NCBI RefSeq assembly: GCF_030285925.1
Contig: NZ_CP127251.1
Span: 1,116,001-1,180,000, forward strand
From: Devosia sp. YIM 151766
Lineage (GTDB): Bacteria; Pseudomonadota; Alphaproteobacteria; Rhizobiales; Devosiaceae
DNA length: 64,000 nucleotides
Direction of reading: 5' to 3'
Shown here in pieces: positions 34,470 to 44,514 of the stretch. The notes beneath the pieces were generated by a model. That model was not told the origin of the DNA, ran no database searches, and saw only the letters and a list, made by a program, of their open reading frames with translations. Each line of letters starts with the position of its first letter. Position 1 is the stretch's first letter. The position numbers and the translations under genes were made by a program.

Positions 34470-35389
34470 ACACCCCCTCCGAACTGGCCGACACCTCCTG
34501 CGGCTTCATCGCCCTGGTCGGCGCCCCCAATGCCGGCAAGTCGACGCTGCTCAATGCGCTGGTCGGCACCAAGGTTTCCATCGTCACCCACAAGGCGCAG
34601 ACCACCCGCAGCCAGGTGCGCGGCGTGCTGACGCTGGATCAGGCGCAACTGGTCTTTATCGATACGCCGGGTATTTTTGCGCCCAAGCGGCGGCTCGACC
34701 GGGCCATGGTCGACAGCGCCTGGACCGGGGCAGGGGACGCCGATCTCGTCGCCCTTATCGTCGATGCCGAAAGGGGTTTGACCCCGGACATTGAATCGCT
34801 GCTCGAAGGCCTCGAAAACATCCGCCAGCCGCGTGTGCTGATCCTTAACAAGATCGACGCCGTCAAGCCCGAGAGCCTGCTGGCCCTCTCCCAGACCCTG
34901 AACGAGCGCCTGCGCTTCGAAGCCACCTTCATGCTCTCCGCCCTCAAGGGCTATGGCGTCGAGGATTTCATCGCCTGGTGCATCAAGCACATTCCGCCCG
35001 GCCCCTGGCATTTCCCCGAGGATCATCTCACCGATCTCACCATGGCCATCACCGCCGCCGAGATCACGCGCGAGAAACTGTTCCTGCGCGTCCACGAGGA
35101 AATCCCCTACAATGCCACGGTCGAAACCGAGTCCTTCAAAATCCAGAAGGACGGGTCCTACAAGATCGACCAGGTGATCTATGTTACCCGCGACAGCCAC
35201 AAGAAGATCGTGCTAGGCGCCGGCGGCCAGGTCATCAAGGCCATCGGCGCCGAGGCCCGCAAGGAGCTGATGGCCATGTACGAGGTGCCCGTCCACCTCT
35301 TCCTCTTCGTCAAAGTGCGCGAAAAATGGGCCGACGACCCCGAACGCTACCGCGAAATGGGTCTGGACTACCCCCATGGCAAGGGCTGA
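34466..35389 (+). CDS. era: GTPase Era
   Basis: 307 residues. GTP-binding motifs: G1 VGAPNAGKSTLLNALVG, G2 around AQTTRSQVRG, G3 FIDTPGIFAPKR, and G4 ILNKIDAV. The C-terminal KH domain, which binds the 3' end of 16S rRNA, carries EIPYNATVETESFKIQKDGS and IVLGAGGQVIKAIGAEARKE. Acts in 30S ribosome assembly. Its ATG overlaps the rnc stop, so lepB-rnc-era are translationally coupled. Confidence 0.96.
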   Translation: MNTPSELADTSCGFIALVGAPNAGKSTLLNALVGTKVSIVTHKAQTTRSQVRGVLTLDQAQLVFIDTPGIFAPKRRLDRAMVDSAWTGAGDADLVALIVDAERGLTPDIESLLEGLENIRQPRVLILNKIDAVKPESLLALSQTLNERLRFEATFMLSALKGYGVEDFIAWCIKHIPPGPWHFPEDHLTDLTMAITAAEITREKLFLRVHEEIPYNATVETESFKIQKDGSYKIDQVIYVTRDSHKKIVLGAGGQVIKAIGAEARKELMAMYEVPVHLFLFVKVREKWADDPERYREMGLDYPHGKG

Positions 35390-35396
35390 CACCCTG

Positions 35397-35527
35397 TTCC
35401 TCTCCCCCTCGGGGAGAGGGTGGATCGCGCGTCGCGCGAGATGGGTGAGGGTGGGCTTCGGCTCCTGCTCAAAAACCCCCCTCATCCGGCGCTGCGCGTC
35501 ACCTTCTCCCCGAGGGGGAGAAGAATA
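35397..35527. repeat. Family B inverted repeat pair between era and recO
   Basis: TTCCTCTCCCCCTCGGGGAG, AGGGTGGATCGCGCGTCGCG, then GAGATGGGTGAGGGTGGG (35398-35455). It is followed in inverse orientation by CTCATCCGGCGCTGCGCGTC, ACCTTCTCCCCGAGGGGGAG and AAGAATAA (35481-35528). Same modules as the pyrE-acpS copy but in the reverse order. The terminal GGGGGAGAAG precedes the recO GTG by a few bases and seems to be its Shine-Dalgarno. Confidence 0.88.
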
Positions 35528-35528
35528 A

Positions 35529-36236
35529 GTGGAATGGACCGGTGAAGCCCTGCTGATCGGCGTCCGCCGCCACGGCGAATCCAGTCTCGTTGTCGAGGCC
35601 ATGGTCGCCGGTCGTGGCCGCCATCTCGGTCTGGTGCGCGGCGGCCGCTCCACGAGGCTCGCAGCCACCCTGCAACCGGGCAATAATGTCCAGCTCACCT
35701 GGCGCGCCCGCCTCGAAGACCATCTCGGCACCTTCACCGTCGAATTGCTGCAAGCCCGCGCCGCCGGCCTCATCGCCGACCGCAAGCGCCTCTATCTCGC
35801 CCAGACCGTCTGCGAGCATCTGCATCTGCTGCCCGAGCGCGATCCGCACGACCGCCTGCTCGCCCTGGCGCTCGACCTCATCGATCACGATCCCGACGCT
35901 GCGGCGCTCGCCCGCTTCGAGCTGGTTCTGCTGGACGAGCTCGGCTTCGGGCTCGATCTGGAAAGCTGCGCCGCCACCGGCGTCACCGAGGATTTGACCC
36001 ACGTTTCCCCCAAATCCGGCCGCGCCGTGTCCCGCGCCGCCGCCGCGCCGTACAAGGACCGCCTCCTGCCGCTGCCCAGCTTTCTCTCGGCTCGCGGCAA
36101 TGCGTCTCCCGACGATCTGCGCGACGCCCTGCGCCTCACCGGCCATTTCCTCGATCTGCACCTCTGGTCGGCCCGCCGCATCGACCCGCCGGCAACGCGC
36201 GAGCCGCTGATCGATCTGCTCACCGGCCAGGCGTGA
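35529..36236 (+). CDS. recO: DNA repair protein RecO
   Basis: 235 residues from GTG 35529; the N-terminus MEWTGEALLIGVRRHGESSL matches the family start. The OB-fold (about 1-80) includes LVVEAMVAGRGRHLGLVRGG and RAAATLQPGN-type RLAATLQPGNNVQLTWRARL, followed by the helical zinc-finger region (FELVLLDELGFGLDLESCAA). RecO loads RecA with RecR in gap repair. The nearest upstream sequence with ribosome-binding potential is the GGGGGAGAAG of the family B repeat. Confidence 0.93.
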   Translation: MEWTGEALLIGVRRHGESSLVVEAMVAGRGRHLGLVRGGRSTRLAATLQPGNNVQLTWRARLEDHLGTFTVELLQARAAGLIADRKRLYLAQTVCEHLHLLPERDPHDRLLALALDLIDHDPDAAALARFELVLLDELGFGLDLESCAATGVTEDLTHVSPKSGRAVSRAAAAPYKDRLLPLPSFLSARGNASPDDLRDALRLTGHFLDLHLWSARRIDPPATREPLIDLLTGQA

Positions 36237-36314
36237 GCGGGACTTGCCAAATCCACCGGCTGGCCTAGCATCCGCCTAAAGCATCGCGCCCCCTGGGCCA
36301 CATAGGAGACTCGC

Positions 36315-36710
36315 ATGGTCGCTCGCATTGTCTATTGGGTCAGCACGATCGCCTTTTGCGCGATCTATGCCTTCAGCGTCTATTCCTACATCACCGATCC
36401 GGCGGGCTCCGCCGCCGGCTATGCCGGGGTCGGCTATCCGGCCTATCTGGTGACGATGATGATTTTCGTGAAGCTCGCCGGTATCCTGGCCGTGCTGGTC
36501 CGCCGCCCGGTCGGGCTGGCGCAATTGGCCTATGCCGGGTTTTTCTACCATCTCATTCTGGCGTTCTCCGCCCATCTCGCAGCCGGCGTTCCCGGCTTCG
36601 AAATCGCCATCGTGCTCTTCATCTGCGTCGTCCTCTCCTGGCTGTCGCAGAATGCCGCGCGCGGCCCGGGCGCTGCCTATGTGCCCCACTGGTTCGACCG
36701 CTGGGCTTAA
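36315..36710 (+). CDS. Small four-helix membrane protein (DoxX-like)
   Basis: 131 residues with four hydrophobic segments: IVYWVSTIAFCAIYAFSVYS, PAYLVTMMIFVKLAGILAVL, LAQLAYAGFFYHLILAFSAH and FEIAIVLFICVVLSWLSQNA. The pattern and the K-LAG-LA motif in helix 2 resemble the DoxX-like group (DoxX_2). GGAGA lies upstream of the ATG at 36315. Function is unknown. It is a single gene between recO and parC. Confidence 0.75.
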   Translation: MVARIVYWVSTIAFCAIYAFSVYSYITDPAGSAAGYAGVGYPAYLVTMMIFVKLAGILAVLVRRPVGLAQLAYAGFFYHLILAFSAHLAAGVPGFEIAIVLFICVVLSWLSQNAARGPGAAYVPHWFDRWA

Positions 36711-36828
36711 CCGCTCCGTCCCTGGCGGGACGGCACTTTATCCCCTGGCAAAAAGCGCGGAAAACCTCGGCTTCCGCGCGCTGCCCGCTATACTCTGCTC
36801 CTGATTCGTTCTCATTTTCGAGCCGCCT

Positions 36829-39129
<2,301 letters not shown>

Positions 39130-39151
39130 CCGATTCCAGGGATTCACACTT

Positions 39152-39460
39152 TTGATCCGCCACATCGTCCTCCTCCGCTTCCGCCCCGAGATCGCCGCAG
39201 CCGAACGCGCCGCCATCTATACCGAACTCGCATCGCTGCGTGAGGTCGTTCCGGGCTTTCTTGCCATGAGCGCCGGCGCCAATGTCTCGCCCGAGGGCAA
39301 GGACCAGGGCTTCAGCGAAGCCTTCATCATGGATTTCGCCGACGCAGCCGCCCGCGACGCCTATCTCGTCCACCCCGACCACCAGGCCGCCGGAGCCCGC
39401 CTCGTCGCCGCCCTTGAAGGTGGCCGCGACGGCCTGATCGTCTTCGACATCGCGGTTTGA
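39152..39460 (+). CDS. Dabb (stress-responsive A/B barrel) domain protein
   Basis: 102 residues from TTG 39152 with AGGGA about ten bases upstream; the open frame reaches back to 38951 inside parC in another frame. The N-terminal LIRHIVLLRFRPEIAAAERA and central GFSEAFIMDFADAAARDAYL, HPDHQA and C-terminal IVFDIAV are the Dabb ferredoxin-like pattern. Small dimeric proteins of this family are linked to stress or to small-ligand handling; the function here is unknown. Confidence 0.82.
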   Translation: MIRHIVLLRFRPEIAAAERAAIYTELASLREVVPGFLAMSAGANVSPEGKDQGFSEAFIMDFADAAARDAYLVHPDHQAAGARLVAALEGGRDGLIVFDIAV

Positions 39461-39482
39461 CCGGAGTCTCGGCCTGATCGCA

Positions 39483-39567
39483 GACCTCATCCTGATCCTG
39501 TCGAAGGACGAGGTCGGTAACACCGTGCCCACGCCTTTCCTGGTTCGACAAGCTCACCATGCGGTCT
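39483..39567. repeat. Family A repeat pair
   Basis: GACCTCATCCTGATCCTGTC with GAAGGACGAGGTCGG (39483-39517), then TGGTTCGACAAGCTCACCAT with GCGGTC (39541-39566). Same paired arrangement as one unit of the tandem array at 27.8 kb. It separates the Dabb gene from the convergent leucyltransferase gene. Confidence 0.85.
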
Positions 39568-39634
39568 ATGAGAAACTGCGCCAGCGAAGCGCGCTCCCGC
39601 CCGCAAAAAAACTCGCTCTCCCGCAGGCCCCGGC

Positions 39635-40366
39635 CTAAGCCTCCAGCCGCTTCCATCCCTGCGCGCCGCATTGCACTTCCAGCGGCCGATAATCGCCCTT
39701 ATAGGCCATTTTCGGTGAATCCGGCACCCAATAGCCCAGATAGACATAGTGCAGCCCGGCCGAGCGCACCTGCTCGATATGATCGAGAATGAGGAAGGTG
39801 CCGAGGCTGCGATCGGCGAGGTCGGGATCGTAGAACGAATAGACCATGGAGAGCCCATTGGGCATCACATCGGTCAGCGCCACCGCCACCAGCGGCTGGT
39901 CGGGCAGTTCCCGCAGCCGATATTCTACCAGCACCGATTGCACCGGCGTGTCCTCGACCATGTATTCATAGTCCTGGTAGCTCATCTGCGTCATGCCGCC
40001 GCCTTCGTGGCGGGCGTCGAGATAGCGCTTGAACAAGTCGTATTGCTCCAGCGTCGCCACGCTGGGCTGCACGGCGACCCCGATATCGGCATTGTTGCGC
40101 TGCACCCGGCGGAAGCGCTTATTCGCCTTGAATTCCTGCGACACGATCCGCACCGACTGGCAGGCGCTGCATTCCTCGCAGGCCGGCCGATAGATCAGGT
40201 TCTGGCTGCGGCGGAAACCGTTATCGCTGAGCAATTGATGCAGCATGGCCGCGCGCCGGCCCGACAGGTGCGTGAACAGCTTCCGTTCCATACGGCCCGG
40301 CAGATAGGGGCACGGCATGGCGGCGGTCAGGAAGAGTTGGGTGGTTTCCGGCGTCTGATCGGTCAT
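39635..40366 (-). CDS. bpt: Aspartate/glutamate leucyltransferase (N-end rule)
   Basis: 243 residues of the bacterial protein transferase family that attaches Leu from Leu-tRNA to N-terminal Asp or Glu, marking proteins for ClpSAP. It shows MPCPYLPGRMERKLFTHLSG, the Cys cluster YRPACEECSACQSVRI, RRVQRNNADIGV, DVMPNGLSMVYSFYDPDLAD, LGTFLILDHIEQ and YLGYWVPDSPKMAYKG-type YLGYWVPDSPKM. Full length. Divergent neighbour is absent; the RDD protein gene follows upstream on the same strand. Confidence 0.95.
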   Translation of the reverse strand: MTDQTPETTQLFLTAAMPCPYLPGRMERKLFTHLSGRRAAMLHQLLSDNGFRRSQNLIYRPACEECSACQSVRIVSQEFKANKRFRRVQRNNADIGVAVQPSVATLEQYDLFKRYLDARHEGGGMTQMSYQDYEYMVEDTPVQSVLVEYRLRELPDQPLVAVALTDVMPNGLSMVYSFYDPDLADRSLGTFLILDHIEQVRSAGLHYVYLGYWVPDSPKMAYKGDYRPLEVQCGAQGWKRLEA

Positions 40367-40427
40367 CTAGGACCTATATGAAGCGAACTGGCCCAGTCTA
40401 GCGCCGCGCGGCGTCCCGAGCAACGCC

Positions 40428-40943
40428 TCACGCGCCGTCGTGATAATCGTTCGCCCGCTGCCAGTGCCGCAGCATCGGCGAGCGGCGCACCATCAGCGTG
40501 CCCATGACCAGGTCATGCAGCATCTGCCGGCGCGGGGTGAACAGCGCGAACAGGATCGTCACCGGCCAGGAAATCCAGAACGACACCCAGAACAGCAGCG
40601 CATGAAAGATCGCCATCCAGCCATCGAGCGGCTGTCCGCGCGTCGGGGTCAGCACGATGTCCATGGCCTGCATGCCCACTGTGGCCCGCTTCGGCGAGCC
40701 CAGTGTCACGGCGTAATAGATGACGATGGCCGCCGGTACCACGAAGGCCAGCGACAGCAGGCTCAGCCCGAAGGTGAACAGGCCGAGCACCAGCGCCACC
40801 AGGCTGAGCCCCAGCGTGATGGCGCCGATCAGCACCACGTCGATGACATAGGCGGTCACGCGCCGCGTCAGCAGCCCCTCGAACAATTCCGGGGCAGTGG
40901 CGGGATCGGGCAGATAGGGGCGGGCGGCATATTCCTGGCTCAT
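40428..40943 (-). CDS. RDD-family membrane protein
   Basis: 171 residues from ATG 40943; an upstream in-frame ATG at 40985 is less likely. The RDD hallmark (Arg, then Asp-Asp-type pair) is seen as GLLTRRVTAYVIDVVLIGAI. Three hydrophobic segments follow (LSLVALVLGLFTFGLSLLSL, VVPAAIVIYYAVTLG, AIFHALLFWVSFWISWPVTI), and a KRATVGMQAMDI loop. The C-terminal PRRQMLHDLVMGTLMVRR is also typical. Function is unsettled; some RDD proteins act in Na+/H+ exchange. Confidence 0.85.
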   Translation of the reverse strand: MSQEYAARPYLPDPATAPELFEGLLTRRVTAYVIDVVLIGAITLGLSLVALVLGLFTFGLSLLSLAFVVPAAIVIYYAVTLGSPKRATVGMQAMDIVLTPTRGQPLDGWMAIFHALLFWVSFWISWPVTILFALFTPRRQMLHDLVMGTLMVRRSPMLRHWQRANDYHDGA

Positions 40944-41090
40944 GCGCCACAAATTGTCATGTCGCCGGGCCAATGCAAGAGGCAAGTGCAGAGAAATGCG
41001 CCAGCACCTGTCTTCTTGCCGGCGCCAGCGCTAAGCTCGGCGCATTACCCGAGTCGCCGCGACCCCCGGCGCCTCCTCCGGAACAGCTTC

Positions 41091-42032
41091 ATGTCTATTG
41101 CCGCTTCTCCCGCGCCGCTGACCCATCAGCCTTTGCGCGGCCTTGTCCTCGTCATGGGCGCCACCCTGCTCTTTGCCTATAACGACACCACCAACAAGCT
41201 GCTGATCACCGAATATAACGTGCCCATGGTGACGGCCATCCGCTATATCGGCCATTGCCTGTTGATGCTGGCCCTCGTGGCGCCGCTCCATGGCCGCGAC
41301 ATGGTCCGCACCACGCGCACCGGCCTGGTGCTGGTCCGCGCCGTCAGCCTGGCGCTGGGCTCCTTGCTGGTCAGCCTTGCCCTCCAGCGCATGCCGGTCG
41401 CCGAAACCACCGCCATCGTCTATCTCTGCCCGGTGCTGGTGGTGCTGCTGTCGGGGCCCTTGCTCAAGGAAAAGGTCACGCCCGTCGCCTGGGGCGCGGC
41501 CTTGCTCGGCTTTTCTGGCGTCCTGCTCATCGCCCGGCCCGGCGGCGGGCTCGATCCGCTCGGCGTCGTCTTCGTGCTGGGCAATGTGGTCCTCGCCACC
41601 GCATATAACCTGCTCTCGCGGGTCTTGGCGCATACCGAGCGCACCATGGCCATGTTGTTCTATTCCGCCCTGGTGGGCGCCATCGGCTTCGGCATCTTCC
41701 TGCCCTGGACGCTGCATGGCGCCGCGCCGACCCTGCTGCAAATCGTGCTGTTCGTCGGCCTCGGCGTCTCCGCCTGGCTCGGGCATTACCTGTTCACCCT
41801 GTCCTATCGCTATGCGCCGGCGGCGCTCGTCGCCCCGATGACCTATATGCACCTGGTCTGGGCCGGGATTTTCGGCTGGCTGGTTTTCGGCCATGCGCCC
41901 GAACCCATCACCCTGGGCGGCATGGGCCTCGTGGCACTGGCCGGCATCATCAGCGCCATCCGCCGCCCCCGCCGGGGCCAGCGTCCCGCCCAGCTCGCCG
42001 CCGAAGACGGCACCACCGAACGGGCCGGTTAG
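41091..42032 (+). CDS. DMT-superfamily (EamA) transporter
   Basis: 313 residues from ATG 41091; the open frame further upstream runs antisense to the RDD gene. Ten hydrophobic segments in two EamA repeats: LVLVMGATLLFAYNDTTNKL, the helix-loop MVTAIRYIGHCLLMLALVAP, the first-repeat end AETTAIVYLCPVLVVLLSGP with LLKEKVTPVAWGAALLGFSG, and the second-repeat equivalent YAPAALVAPMTYMHLVWAGI with FGWLVFGHAPEPITLGG. Probably a metabolite exporter of the inner membrane. Substrate unknown. Its stop overlaps the hemB stop by four bases in convergent orientation. Confidence 0.87.
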   Translation: MSIAASPAPLTHQPLRGLVLVMGATLLFAYNDTTNKLLITEYNVPMVTAIRYIGHCLLMLALVAPLHGRDMVRTTRTGLVLVRAVSLALGSLLVSLALQRMPVAETTAIVYLCPVLVVLLSGPLLKEKVTPVAWGAALLGFSGVLLIARPGGGLDPLGVVFVLGNVVLATAYNLLSRVLAHTERTMAMLFYSALVGAIGFGIFLPWTLHGAAPTLLQIVLFVGLGVSAWLGHYLFTLSYRYAPAALVAPMTYMHLVWAGIFGWLVFGHAPEPITLGGMGLVALAGIISAIRRPRRGQRPAQLAAEDGTTERAG

Positions 42033-43042
42033 CCACCCAGCTTGCGCGCCATTTCCAGTGCATAATAGGTCAGCACCCCATTGGCCCCGGCGCGCTTGAA
42101 GGCCCAGAGGCTTTCCAGCACCGCCGCGTCGCGGTCGATCGCTCCGGCCGCCCCGGCCATCTCGATCATCGCGTATTCGCCGCTCACCTGATAGGCATAG
42201 AGCGGCACGTCGAACGCATCGCGGGCGCGCCGCACCACGTCGAGATAGGGCAGGCCGGGCTTGACCATGACGCTGTCGGCGCCCTCGGCAATATCCTGCT
42301 CGATCTCGCGCAGTGCCTCGTCGGCATTGGCGTAATCCATCTGATAGGTGCGCTTGTCGCCCTTGAGCCGGCTGCCCGAACCCACCGCCTCGCGGAACGG
42401 CCCATAGAAGCACGACGCATATTTCGCCGCATAGGACATGATCTGCACGTGGTCGAATCCCTCGGCGTCGAGCGCCGCCCGGATCGCCGCCACCCGCCCA
42501 TCCATCATGTCCGATGGCGCGATGATGTCGGCGCCGGCCCGCGCCTGCGCCAATGCCGATTTGACCATCACCGCGACGGTCTCGTCATTGAGGATTTCCC
42601 CGTCCCGCACCAGCCCGTCCTGGCCGTCGCTCGAATATTCATCCAGCGCCACGTCGGCGATCAGCCCGATATCGGGCACCGCCTCCTTGATGGCTCGCAG
42701 CGCCTTGCACATCAGATTGTCCGGATTATAGGCTTCCGCCGCATTCTCGCTGCGCAGGTGATCGGGCGTATTGGGAAAGATCGCCAGCGCCGGAATGCCT
42801 GCATCCCGGGCCTCCCTGGCCGCCGCGACCATCAGGTCGACCGATAGCCGCTCAACCCCCGGCATGGTCTTGATACCGGTTCGCTCGTTTTTGCCCTCGA
42901 TGACGAAGAGCGGCCAGATCAGGTCCCGCGGCAACAATTCCGTCTCGCGCACCATGGCCCGGCTCCATGCCGTCGCCCGCATGCGCCGCAAGCGCCGCCC
43001 CGCCAGAAAAGACATATCGTGCTTGGGCCAGTCGTCACTCAT
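42029..43042 (-). CDS. hemB: Delta-aminolevulinic acid dehydratase (porphobilinogen synthase)
   Basis: 337 residues. Joins two ALA molecules to porphobilinogen in tetrapyrrole synthesis. It shows RRLRRMRATAWSRAMVRETE, PLFVIEGKNERTGIKTMPGV, and the region DVALDEYSSDGQDGLV, which lacks the Cys triplet of zinc enzymes and so fits the Mg-type. The active-site Lys residues lie in QIMSYAAKYASCFYGPFREA and DSVMVKPGLPYLDVV. GGAGA precedes the ATG. Confidence 0.95.
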   Translation of the reverse strand: MSDDWPKHDMSFLAGRRLRRMRATAWSRAMVRETELLPRDLIWPLFVIEGKNERTGIKTMPGVERLSVDLMVAAAREARDAGIPALAIFPNTPDHLRSENAAEAYNPDNLMCKALRAIKEAVPDIGLIADVALDEYSSDGQDGLVRDGEILNDETVAVMVKSALAQARAGADIIAPSDMMDGRVAAIRAALDAEGFDHVQIMSYAAKYASCFYGPFREAVGSGSRLKGDKRTYQMDYANADEALREIEQDIAEGADSVMVKPGLPYLDVVRRARDAFDVPLYAYQVSGEYAMIEMAGAAGAIDRDAAVLESLWAFKRAGANGVLTYYALEMARKLGG

Positions 43043-43134
43043 GGGGCATCTCCTTGTCGGCCCTGATTAACAGCCAGGGCCGTCCCATCCAAGGCAAAGC
43101 TTGTCGCAGTGCCTTCGCCGTATTATCAACCCGC

Positions 43135-43521
43135 ATGCTCTTTCAGACGCCCGGTCTCGCCCTCTATATCCGCATCGTCGCCGTTCTGGCCCTATTGCTT
43201 GGCCTCAACGACGCCACGCGCCTGCTTGGCGTCAATATGGGCGCGACCAGCCCGATCGCTGCCATGGGCTTGTCCGCCTTCATCTATCTGGGCGTCTTCT
43301 CGCTGGTCCGCCTGTTCGCGGCGGTGGGGCTGTGGATCAAGGCCTCTTGGGGCGCCGTGCTGCTCGTTGGCGCCACCGCCATCGAGCTGGGCCTCTATGT
43401 CACCGGCCATCCCGATATCCGGCTGACGGCTATCGGCTTCGCGCTGCGCCTCATCCTGCTCGCCTCCATCGTCCTCATCTTCGGGCTGAGCCTGCGTTTC
43501 AGCCGCGCCCAGGCCGATTGA
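43135..43521 (+). CDS. Small membrane protein next to ldtR (DUF6163-like)
   Basis: 128 residues from ATG 43135 with four hydrophobic segments (IRIVAVLALLLGLNDATRLL, SAFIYLGVFSLVRLFAAVGL, WGAVLLVGATAIELGLYVTG, FALRLILLASIVLIFGLSLR). A protein of this size and pattern is often encoded directly upstream of the LdtR-type MarR gene in Hyphomicrobiales, and I believe it is the family named DUF6163. Function is unknown; the context suggests the cell envelope. The 220 bp after it is the ldtR promoter region. Confidence 0.7.
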   Translation: MLFQTPGLALYIRIVAVLALLLGLNDATRLLGVNMGATSPIAAMGLSAFIYLGVFSLVRLFAAVGLWIKASWGAVLLVGATAIELGLYVTGHPDIRLTAIGFALRLILLASIVLIFGLSLRFSRAQAD

Positions 43522-43743
43522 ACCCCCGTGGCTCCGCGCCGGGCAGGGCGGGCATAAGGGTCTTCACACCTTGGAAAGGTTACAATTCTCTGACCCGGTG
43601 TAAGGCCCCATTAAGCCAAATTCTCATTGCTTTCCAGTAAGATAGTTTTAAGCGTATGGCTTAGGGCGATCTTAGTCGGGTGGTCGTAGTTTGGCCTCAT
43701 GAGATGCGAAAAATCGCACGCAGGTTTTTACAGTGAGGCACAA

Positions 43744-44253
43744 ATGGCAATGAAATCGAACGCGGCCGAGGCGCTTACTCCGGAACGTAGCGAAGGGCTG
43801 AAGCCACTCTATCTCGAAGCGGTTTCCCGGGTGGAACGCCTGCATCGTCGTCTGCTCGACCTGATCAAGGACGAGTTCGACCGCATGGGCTGGGATGACA
43901 TCAATCCCGTCCAGGCCCTGCTGATGTTCAACATTGGCGATGCGGAGCTGACCGCCGGGGAACTGCGTTCGCGGGGCTATTACCTGGGCTCCAACGTCTC
44001 CTACAATCTCAAGAAGCTGGTCGAGACCGGTTATATCTTCCAGGAGCGTTCGCGCACCGACCGCCGTTCGGTCCGCATTCGCCTGACGCCCAAGGGCGAG
44101 GAAGTGGCCGAGGTCATCGACGAACTTTATGATCGTCACCTGAAATCCATCGACAAGGTCGGCGGCCTGGGCGACGCGGAATTCGACGGCCTCAACAAGG
44201 CGCTCGCCCGTCTGGAGCGCTTCTGGGTCGACCAGATTCTCTACAAGCTCTGA
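43744..44253 (+). CDS. ldtR: MarR/winged-helix regulator LdtR
   Basis: 169 residues from ATG 43744 with GAGG eight bases upstream; an upstream in-frame ATG (43699) lies in leader sequence. The winged-helix region has WDDINPVQALLMFNIGDAEL, the recognition helix RSRGYYLGSNVSYNLKKLVE, and the wing FQERSRTDRRSVRIRLTPKG. This matches LdtR of Liberibacter and Sinorhizobium, which controls an L,D-transpeptidase and osmotic tolerance. The gene for such an enzyme follows downstream. A short dyad TGCGA-AAAA-TCGCA (43705-43718) just before the ATG could be an autoregulatory site. Confidence 0.9.
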   Translation: MAMKSNAAEALTPERSEGLKPLYLEAVSRVERLHRRLLDLIKDEFDRMGWDDINPVQALLMFNIGDAELTAGELRSRGYYLGSNVSYNLKKLVETGYIFQERSRTDRRSVRIRLTPKGEEVAEVIDELYDRHLKSIDKVGGLGDAEFDGLNKALARLERFWVDQILYKL

Positions 44254-44322
44254 GCGGAGCCGGATGGCACCGATATTCGGCAAGTGGTGGCGTGTTGCCT
44301 CCATGCCACAATTGCTGACAAG

Positions 44323-44350
44323 CGCCGGCCTTTGGGCCGGCGTTTCTTAT
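44323..44350 (+). terminator. Rho-independent terminator after ldtR
   Basis: CGCCGGCC (44323-44330), loop TTTG, GGCCGGCG (44335-44342), then TTTCTTATTT. It separates ldtR from ldtP, so the transpeptidase gene must have its own promoter in 44351-44514. Confidence 0.92.
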
Positions 44351-44514
44351 TTGTGCCGCAAATTTCCGGCAGCGCCGTTACGTGGTTTGAAACCATTGCC
44401 TGCCAGAAGGTGATGACATCTCCCGAACCTTTCACAAGACGTTGACCATGATTGTGAGTGCCGGTTCGGAATGCTATCGCCCGCTCTGTTGCGGATGGTC
44501 TTTTGGGTGACTGA

